Assembly (NCBI GenBank): GCA_013203265.1
Contig: JABMQK010000001.1
Location: 1 to 20,638 of the forward strand
Direction of reading: 5' to 3'
DNA: 20,638 nt
From: a bacterium
Lineage (GTDB): Bacteria > Omnitrophota > Gorgyraeia > Velamenicoccales > JABMQK01
In this document: positions 15,396-20,638 of the stretch, piece by piece
Position numbering within the stretch: position 1 is the stretch's first letter
Layout of the letters: each line of letters opens with the position of its first letter
Notes under the pieces: generated by a model
Told to the model about the DNA's origin: nothing
The model's database searches: none
The model's input: only the letters and a program-made list of their open reading frames with translations
Translations under genes and position numbers: made by a program

Positions 15396-16603
15396 TGGAA
15401 GTCTTAAAAGAAAATACAAAAAGCATTTGTCCTATTTGCTATGCAGAGGTTAATGCCCGTGTAGTAGCTAGAAATGAAGGGGTATATTTAATTAAAGAGT
15501 GTCCCAAAGATGGCGGATTTGATATCTTGATTGAAAAAGACATTGAATTTTATAAGAAGGTGATGAATAAAGCGCTTTTAAAGCAGAGAATTCCTTTTGC
15601 TAATTTAACAATTTCCTTAACACATCTTTGCAATTTAAGCTGCAGTATATGTTATTTACCAAAAAGAGAAAATTATAGTTTTCCATTGGAGGATATGAAA
15701 AAAATAATTTTAAGTTTTAATCATAAATGGATCAGACTGTCCGGTGGCGAACCTACGTTAAGAGAAGATTTGCCTCAGATCATTGAAGAGATTGCAAAAA
15801 ATGGTAAAAATCCCTTATTATTTACTAATGGGATAAGGTTAACCAATATCGGTTACATCAAGAAACTGAAGAACGCCGGCCTGAAAATGATCAATGTTTC
15901 ATTTAACGGTTTTGACGATAAGGTCTATGAGAGGATTGACGGTAAAAAATTATTGGGGACTAAGCTAAAGGCCCTAAGGAACATTAAGCGGATGAAGATT
16001 CCAACTGTGCTTTCGGTGATGTTGGTAAAGGGCGTAAATGAGAATGAACTTAGGAAGATTTATCACTATTGCTTAAATAATAATTCTTTTATCCAACAGT
16101 TTCGAATCAGAAGTGCAGTCCAAATAGGCAGGCATACGCAGGAAGAATGTTTCTATCTTTCAGAGATAGTTAAAATTGTAAGTAAGCTAATCGGGATTAG
16201 TGAAGAAAAGCTTATCAGTCATTCTTTAAATAAAGGTATGCCTTATTCCCAATATAATAGAAATCCCATGCCGTGTCACTTGCAGATCGATCTTTTTTCG
16301 CTATTAATGGATGAAGTAGGTATAGATAAAATGGGTAATTCCCTAATTAAAAAAATCCAGGCTATCTTTAAGCTATTACCAAAGGTGGGTTTAAAAAATC
16401 TGATTAGGATGTTTTTAAGGAAGCTGGCCAACAAGGAACGTTTGTTAGAACTTGTTATCCACCTAAGGTCGTTTCCTGATAAATATAGAATTGACTTAGG
16501 CGAAATACAGAGATGTCCTTCGGCATATCTGACCTGCGCCGATAAGAGGTTACTACCTTTTTGTTATGCTCTTATATTGAATGAAAAAAGTGATATTTTG
16601 TAA
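15395..16603 (+). CDS. Radical SAM protein, Tes/MJ0619-like (tetraether lipid synthase family)
   Basis: This 402-residue protein opens with a zinc-ribbon-like motif CPIC (12-15) and CPKDG (36-40), the layout KxCPxxG typical of MJ0619/Tes-family radical SAM proteins. The radical SAM motif is CNLSCSIC (Cys79, Cys83, Cys86), followed by LSGGEPTLREDL at 115-126. The tail RCPSAYLTCADKRLLPFCYA (Cys373, Cys380, Cys389) matches the family's C-terminal pattern ending in PFC. Archaeal Tes joins lipid tails by sp3-sp3 carbon coupling; other members carry out methylations. It is shorter than most Tes proteins, so the reaction is open. It starts in a TAATG overlap with the B12 radical SAM gene. A lipid-tail or polyketide substrate is my inference. 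Confidence 0.72.
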   Translation: MEVLKENTKSICPICYAEVNARVVARNEGVYLIKECPKDGGFDILIEKDIEFYKKVMNKALLKQRIPFANLTISLTHLCNLSCSICYLPKRENYSFPLEDMKKIILSFNHKWIRLSGGEPTLREDLPQIIEEIAKNGKNPLLFTNGIRLTNIGYIKKLKNAGLKMINVSFNGFDDKVYERIDGKKLLGTKLKALRNIKRMKIPTVLSVMLVKGVNENELRKIYHYCLNNNSFIQQFRIRSAVQIGRHTQEECFYLSEIVKIVSKLIGISEEKLISHSLNKGMPYSQYNRNPMPCHLQIDLFSLLMDEVGIDKMGNSLIKKIQAIFKLLPKVGLKNLIRMFLRKLANKERLLELVIHLRSFPDKYRIDLGEIQRCPSAYLTCADKRLLPFCYALILNEKSDIL

Positions 16604-16621
16604 ATATGTTTTTATGAGTTT

Positions 16622-16635
16622 AAGGAGATAGTTTG
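16622..16635 (+). promoter_or_regulatory. Ribosome binding site supporting a TTG start of iorA
   Basis: AAGGAGA (16622-16628) lies five bases before TTG at 16633-16635. This strong site decides for the TTG as the start of the next gene. Confidence 0.65.
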
Positions 16636-18549
16636 ATAGAATTAGATTCCCAATTAATTTCAAAAAGCAATACAGGAAACCAAGTAGCTGTTTCAGGAAA
16701 CGCAGCTTTAGCCAGGGGCCTAATTGAGAGCTCAGTAAAAGTTGTTACTAGCTATCCAGGTACACCTTGTGCAGAAGTCTTAGAAAATTTAATTCCCTTT
16801 GGGAAACAATACGGTATTTACATTGAATGGTCTGTTAATGAAAAAGTCGCTTTTGAAGTTGCGGCCTCTGCTGCTATGGCTGGTATCCGCTCAGCGTTTA
16901 TAACTAAACATGCAGGAATGAATTGGGCATCCGATTCATTAATGGCGATGAGTTATGCGGGAGTTAAATCCGGGATGGTAATTATATCAGCAGATGATCC
17001 GGGAGCATTGAATTCCCCCATTGAACAAGATACTCGTTTCTACGCTAGGATGGCCGAGATTTTAGGATTAGATCCAGCCTCTGCTCAAGAAGCTAAAGAT
17101 ATGGTTGTTTCTGCCTTTGAAATATCGGAAAAATTGGAATTGCCTGTTTTTATTCGCCCAAGTAATAGAATTCTTTATGGCCGAAGTAGTTTATCTTTAG
17201 GAAAAATTCAACAATCAAAAAATAAAGCTGAATTTTATAAAGATCCTTCACGTTGGATTATTGCTGGTAAAAACGCAGTTTGTAGGCATCAGTGGTTACA
17301 TCGACAACAGCAGCAACTGAGAATGATTGTTGAGCAAGGTCCATTTAACAAACTGGAAATGAAAGGTGATGAGAAGTATGGAATAATCACTACAGGTATT
17401 TGCTATTATTATGTAAAAGATGCCTTGCAAAGCCTGGATATAGAAAATAAGATTGCTATTTTAAAGCTGGGTTATTTTAACCCATTGCCAGAAGATATGA
17501 TAAGACAAATTTTGCAGGTAGTCGAAGAAGTAGTCGTTGTAGAAGAACTTGAGCCATTTATTGAGGAAGGGGTAAAGAAGGTTGCTTCTGAGCTGAAAAA
17601 AGGGATTAAAATCTTTGGAAAATTAAATGGATATTTTCCAGAAACTGGCTTCTATGAAACTGAGATGATTGAAGAGACCATCAAGAAAAGATGGAACTTC
17701 CCATCAAAAAAATCCTTAAGCAGGGACACTATTAAAAGAGAGTTAAAAGACCTTAAACTTGCTCCTTATCAACAAATCACTTTTTGTCCAGGTTGTCCCC
17801 ACCGGGCGGCACTCTTGGTTTTAAAAAGAGCTATTGCAAAGATAAAAGGGGACTTTATTATTACCACCGATATCGGATGTTATATTATTGGAGTATTTCC
17901 TCCTCTTTCTTTATTAGATACGGTATTCTGCATGGGTGCGAGTATCGGTGTAGCTTGTGGATTCTATCAAGCGGGCTTAAAACAGAATCTTATTGCTACT
18001 ATAGGAGATTCGACCTTTTTACACGCTGGGATCCCGGCATTAATTAATTGTTGTTATACAGGCGTAGATATTCTTGTCTATATTCTAGACAATAGGACAG
18101 TGGCAATGACAGGTTTGCAGCCTCATCCTGGTTTAGGCTTGACTGCCCAGGCTGAAAAAACAAAGGTTATTGATATAGAGAACATTGTAAAATCCTGCGG
18201 CGTTGATTATGTCAGAGTTATTGACCAATTTAACCTCAAGGAAGCGGAGGATGTTTTAACAGATGTCTTGAAGATGAAAGGACAACGGGTTGTAATTGCC
18301 CGGCATACTTGTGCCCAAGTGATTAACAAGAGCATTGAGCAGAATAAGCAGCAAACCAGGGCTTATAAAGTAAATCCTGAAAAATGTAAATACTGCAGAA
18401 GATGTATTGAAAGTTTAGGCTGTCCAGCTATGTATGTTAAGGATAATAAAGTAGCAATTAATGAATTTCTATGTGGGAATTGCGGTTTATGCGTTCAGGT
18501 TTGTACCCAGGGGGCGATTATTTATAGCGCAAGAGAAAAAAATGCCTAA
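16633..18549 (+). CDS. iorA: Indolepyruvate:ferredoxin oxidoreductase alpha subunit-like (2-oxoacid oxidoreductase)
   Basis: This 638-residue protein has the full IorA architecture. The N-terminal pyrimidine-binding domain carries SYPGTP (40-45), EWSVNEKVAFEVAASAAMAG (65-84) and ADDPGALNSPIEQDTR (120-135). The TPP-binding domain has FCPGCPH (384-390), GDSTFLHAG (458-466) and LDNRTVAMTG (485-494). Two C-terminal [4Fe-4S] clusters are bound by Cys585/588/591/597 and Cys614/617/620/624. The classic reaction is indolepyruvate + CoA + oxidised ferredoxin to indoleacetyl-CoA + CO2. Family wording around the active site differs (TKHAGMNWAS for the usual MKHVGLNVA, NSPIEQD for SSQNEQD), so the 2-oxoacid may not be an aromatic one. 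It starts with TTG behind a strong ribosome site and overlaps iorB by eight bases. Confidence 0.87.
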   Translation: MIELDSQLISKSNTGNQVAVSGNAALARGLIESSVKVVTSYPGTPCAEVLENLIPFGKQYGIYIEWSVNEKVAFEVAASAAMAGIRSAFITKHAGMNWASDSLMAMSYAGVKSGMVIISADDPGALNSPIEQDTRFYARMAEILGLDPASAQEAKDMVVSAFEISEKLELPVFIRPSNRILYGRSSLSLGKIQQSKNKAEFYKDPSRWIIAGKNAVCRHQWLHRQQQQLRMIVEQGPFNKLEMKGDEKYGIITTGICYYYVKDALQSLDIENKIAILKLGYFNPLPEDMIRQILQVVEEVVVVEELEPFIEEGVKKVASELKKGIKIFGKLNGYFPETGFYETEMIEETIKKRWNFPSKKSLSRDTIKRELKDLKLAPYQQITFCPGCPHRAALLVLKRAIAKIKGDFIITTDIGCYIIGVFPPLSLLDTVFCMGASIGVACGFYQAGLKQNLIATIGDSTFLHAGIPALINCCYTGVDILVYILDNRTVAMTGLQPHPGLGLTAQAEKTKVIDIENIVKSCGVDYVRVIDQFNLKEAEDVLTDVLKMKGQRVVIARHTCAQVINKSIEQNKQQTRAYKVNPEKCKYCRRCIESLGCPAMYVKDNKVAINEFLCGNCGLCVQVCTQGAIIYSAREKNA

Positions 18550-19123
18550 GGTAAGAGAAATAATATTGACTGGTTTAAGGTTTCATGGGATTTTGAAAAT
18601 CAGCCAGATATTAGCACAGGCGGCTGTTAATGAAAGAATGGATGTGAAAACAGCGGAATTTACAAATGAGCCGATTATGTCAATTGAGATGTGTCATATC
18701 CGCTTTGGAGACAAGGTATACAGCCCTCTTATATCAAAGGGTAATTGCGAAGTTTTCATTTGTCTTGAGCCGGTCTCGGCTATAGAAGTAGCTGCTGATT
18801 ATTTATCAATGGATGGTTTAATGATAATAAATACGAGCTCTACCTTATCCCCTGCAACCTCTCTTGAACCGGTTCTCTCTTTGTTTGATCAGTTAGGCCG
18901 CACAATAAAACTGGATGCATTGGAACTAGCTAGAAAGGCTGGCAATGTGTATTTGGCTAATTTCGTAATGTTAGGGGCTCTATTAGGCTCAAAAGACCCA
19001 CCTTTAAAAATAGAAAATATAACAAGGGCAATAAAAAATATCAAGCCACCAGATGAGATCCAAGCCTGTTTAAAGGCTATTGATTTTGGAATGCAGAGCG
19101 TAATTAAACAGAGCAACTCTTAA
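18542..19123 (+). CDS. iorB: Indolepyruvate:ferredoxin oxidoreductase beta subunit-like
   Basis: I place the start at the ATG at 18542, which overlaps iorA by eight bases and gives 193 residues; the frame is open upstream but that part overlaps the iorA Fe-S domain. The fold is that of the gamma/IorB family (2-oxoacid oxidoreductase catalytic gamma domain): REIILTG, an alanine-rich helix, then IEMCHIRFGDKVYSPLIS and EVFICLEPVSAIEVAADYL. The glycine-rich GxGGxG after the first strand is replaced by GLRFHG (11-16), and the usual RGG region is EPIMSIEM. It is therefore a diverged but intact subunit. It should pair with IorA in the cytoplasm to complete the CoA-dependent oxidative decarboxylation. 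Confidence 0.8.
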   Translation: MPKVREIILTGLRFHGILKISQILAQAAVNERMDVKTAEFTNEPIMSIEMCHIRFGDKVYSPLISKGNCEVFICLEPVSAIEVAADYLSMDGLMIINTSSTLSPATSLEPVLSLFDQLGRTIKLDALELARKAGNVYLANFVMLGALLGSKDPPLKIENITRAIKNIKPPDEIQACLKAIDFGMQSVIKQSNS

Positions 19124-19135
19124 AGATAATCCAGA

Positions 19136-19939
19136 ATGTCGAAGATAATGACAAAAAATATCTACAATAAATTTGGCAAAGATTACCATCAGCAAGAAAA
19201 GGATCCGGGTAAAACCTTCTCTAAGCGGTTTATTGTGAATCCTGCCATGACCTTTTTGATTAAGGATATAGTAAAAAACAAGAAAGTTTTAGATCTTGCC
19301 TGTGGGGCTGGAGTGTTTACTCGTAAATTATCGTCTTGGGGCGCAAAGGTTGTCGGGCTCGATATTTCAAAAACACTTATAGAAATTGCACGTAATGAAA
19401 ATTCTGCTATACAGTTTTACATAGCTGATGCAATAAAAACTCCATTCAAAAATTCACAATTTGACATTATAAGCAGCAGTCTTTTGGTTCATTATATTAA
19501 AAATATTAAATTATTATTCAATGAGGTTTCACGCATGCTTAAAAAGCGAGGTTTATTCATTTTTTCTATTCGTCATCCCATGACCGAAGTTCTTAAGAAA
19601 ATAGAGATTAATGATAAGCGGGAATATGTTTTGATACCTTACTTTCACAACAAAAAATACACATGGAATATGCTTAAAAGGTTTGAGACGATAAGCTACA
19701 AGTGCGATTTAAAAAAAATAATGAATTCCGCAGTCGAGGATGGAATTAAAGGAATGGAAATGGTAAATTATCACCATACCTTCGGGAATATTATAAACTG
19801 CCTGAATGACTCAGGGTTTGTTATAGAAAGATTATTGGAACCTAAACCCTCCAAGAGATCAGAGAAGTATAATAAGAAAGATTATAGCAGGACTAGCAAA
19901 TATCCATCATTCTGTGTCATTAAAGCAAGAAAGATATGA
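19136..19939 (+). CDS. SAM-dependent methyltransferase (class I)
   Basis: This 267-residue protein has motif I VLDLACGAGVFTR (51-63), the acidic ribose-binding residue in VVGLDIS (72-78), the motif around Asp98 (FYIADAIKTPF) and FDIISSSLLVHYI (109-121). This is the Methyltransf_11 pattern of small-molecule O-, N- or C-methyltransferases. It starts 12 bases after iorB, the last gene of the + strand run; a second in-frame ATG lies at 19148. It may tailor the cluster's product, but could also be an independent gene at its end. Codon use and AT-richness match the neighbours by eye. Confidence 0.82.
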   Translation: MSKIMTKNIYNKFGKDYHQQEKDPGKTFSKRFIVNPAMTFLIKDIVKNKKVLDLACGAGVFTRKLSSWGAKVVGLDISKTLIEIARNENSAIQFYIADAIKTPFKNSQFDIISSSLLVHYIKNIKLLFNEVSRMLKKRGLFIFSIRHPMTEVLKKIEINDKREYVLIPYFHNKKYTWNMLKRFETISYKCDLKKIMNSAVEDGIKGMEMVNYHHTFGNIINCLNDSGFVIERLLEPKPSKRSEKYNKKDYSRTSKYPSFCVIKARKI

Positions 19940-19987
19940 GTTATTTTTTCTCAATGTTAAATTTCATGTTTGGTTTACAACAAATTC

Positions 19988-20017
19988 TTGACAAAAGTAG
20001 AGCAGCACAATTATAAG
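19988..20017 (+). promoter_or_regulatory. Candidate sigma-70-type promoter in a convergent gap
   Basis: TTGACA (19988-19993) is a perfect -35 box, and TATAAG (20012-20017) after 18 bases matches five of six -10 bases. It would drive + strand transcription antisense to the gene ending at 20042. It may be chance in AT-rich DNA. Confidence 0.3.
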
Positions 20018-20020
20018 GAC

Positions 20021-20042
20021 AAGATTGGTCTTTTTCAATCTT
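20021..20042. repeat. Inverted repeat at the end of the - strand gene
   Basis: AAGATTG (20021-20027) and CAATCTT (20036-20042) pair perfectly around an eight-base loop, touching the stop codon of the - strand gene. It may mark the 3' end of that transcript, but no U-tract follows on the - strand, so it is not a textbook terminator. Confidence 0.3.
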
Positions 20043-20638
20043 TAGTTGGGTACTGGGTACCACCATCGAGTAATTTTCCATTCTCCATTTTCCTTAGAAA
20101 AAGAGGCGTACCTACGCTTTTTTACATTACGCCATTCAGAACTTTCTAGATAGAATGCTTTATAGTTGAACTCAACCTCAGCAGTCGCTTTGTCATCGTT
20201 AATCCTTAAATTAAAAATCTTTGTGTCGGTTATACTAGCAGAAATAGATTCTTTCAAATTAATAGCGGTATACGCCTCTAGTGCCGATTTAAATTTAGTA
20301 TAGTTTCTGTCCCTGGCGGGATCATAATAATTCAAAGATACGTACTTCATATTAGAATCTATATCTCGGGAAAGAAAGCCGATACTGAATGCCTTTGCTA
20401 CTTTTTTAATTTCCTGAATATCTTCACTTTTTAGTAACGCCTCCTGTTGTTGGGTATCAGAAATTGTTTCTTGTTCTGTTATTATTGCTGGTTCTGTTTC
20501 AGAGTGAATATTTTCAATTTCATCCATCCAGTATGTTAGCGCTACATCATTGACTCTGACTTTGATATATTCATTGTCCCGTTCAAGCAGTTCACCTTCA
20601 ACAACGTAACCTGATTTTAACTCAACTACAGTCTGGGC
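20042..20638 (-). CDS. Sm-like segment plus NTF2-like domain protein (5' truncated)
   Basis: The frame stays open to the right edge, so the gene begins outside the window; 198 residues are visible. The first ~45 (VELKSGYVVEGELLERDNEYIKV, then YWMDEIENI) look like a small Sm-like beta-barrel of the LKSG..xxG type. An acidic, Gln-rich linker follows (HSETEPAIITEQET). The remainder, from EIKKVAKAFSIGFLSRDIDSNMKYVS to EWKITRWWYPVPN, has the helix-then-curved-sheet pattern of NTF2/SnoaL-like domains. The ATG at 20527 is internal to the Sm-like part and is not the likely start. It faces the methyltransferase tail-to-tail and is probably unrelated to the cluster. Function is unknown; both domain calls are by eye. 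Confidence 0.65.
   Translation of the reverse strand, partial: AQTVVELKSGYVVEGELLERDNEYIKVRVNDVALTYWMDEIENIHSETEPAIITEQETISDTQQQEALLKSEDIQEIKKVAKAFSIGFLSRDIDSNMKYVSLNYYDPARDRNYTKFKSALEAYTAINLKESISASITDTKIFNLRINDDKATAEVEFNYKAFYLESSEWRNVKKRRYASFSKENGEWKITRWWYPVPN

Noticed and set aside
17784..18047. 87-codon + strand frame inside iorA
   Set aside because: It lies in another frame across the conserved TPP-binding domain and resembles nothing.
18461..18541. Upstream extension of iorB
   Set aside because: These codons overlap the conserved Fe-S cluster region of iorA, while family-like sequence begins right after the ATG at 18542.
19940..19957. TGAG...CTCA around a T-run as the operon terminator
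   Set aside because: The stem has only four pairs and the T-run lies in the loop, so it is not a credible intrinsic terminator.

Overview
The window is AT-rich Gram-negative bacterial DNA. Two envelope features support this: a signal-peptide-bearing outer-membrane beta-barrel ending in Phe (8814-9488) and an exported substrate-binding protein. Many corrinoid-dependent radical SAM enzymes, a ferredoxin-linked 2-oxoacid oxidoreductase and an Sm-like/NTF2-like protein suggest an anaerobic, uncultivated lineage such as Omnitrophota or a relative. That placement is inference from gene style, not from a marker gene.

Layout. Fifteen complete genes and one left-truncated gene run on the + strand from base 1 to 19939, with gaps of at most 74 bases or small overlaps. 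They could be one long transcript or a few nested ones. (1) 1-1230: the end of a large polyketide-synthase-like protein (dehydratase-like remnant fused to a 4'-phosphopantetheinyl transferase) and a stand-alone acyl carrier protein. (2) 1286-4160: a CapK/PaaK-type adenylate-forming enzyme and a two-gene ABC-2 exporter. (3) 4228-8788: a SPASM-type radical SAM protein and two B12-binding radical SAM proteins. (4) 8814-12197: a DUF2490-like outer-membrane barrel and a complete NMT1/THI5-like ABC importer. (5) 12203-16603: a divergent adenylate-forming enzyme, a third B12-binding radical SAM protein and a radical SAM protein resembling the tetraether-lipid-synthase (Tes/MJ0619) family. (6) 16633-19939: a divergent indolepyruvate:ferredoxin oxidoreductase pair (iorA, iorB) and a small SAM methyltransferase. 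A convergent - strand gene, cut by the right edge (20042-20638), is probably unrelated to the cluster.

How the genes may work together (inference). The carrier-protein and PPTase parts imply a thioester-tethered acyl or polyketide chain. IorAB and the two adenylate-forming enzymes can supply or activate acyl-CoA or acyl units. Five radical SAM enzymes and one conventional methyltransferase would then modify the product by methylation, cyclisation or C-C coupling. One transporter could export the product and the other import a precursor. I read it as an undescribed lipid or polyketide pathway whose core synthase lies mostly left of this window.

No rRNA, tRNA, CRISPR array, insertion sequence or attachment site was seen. 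No gene-free stretch exceeds 300 bases; the longest is about 100 bases at 19940-20041.
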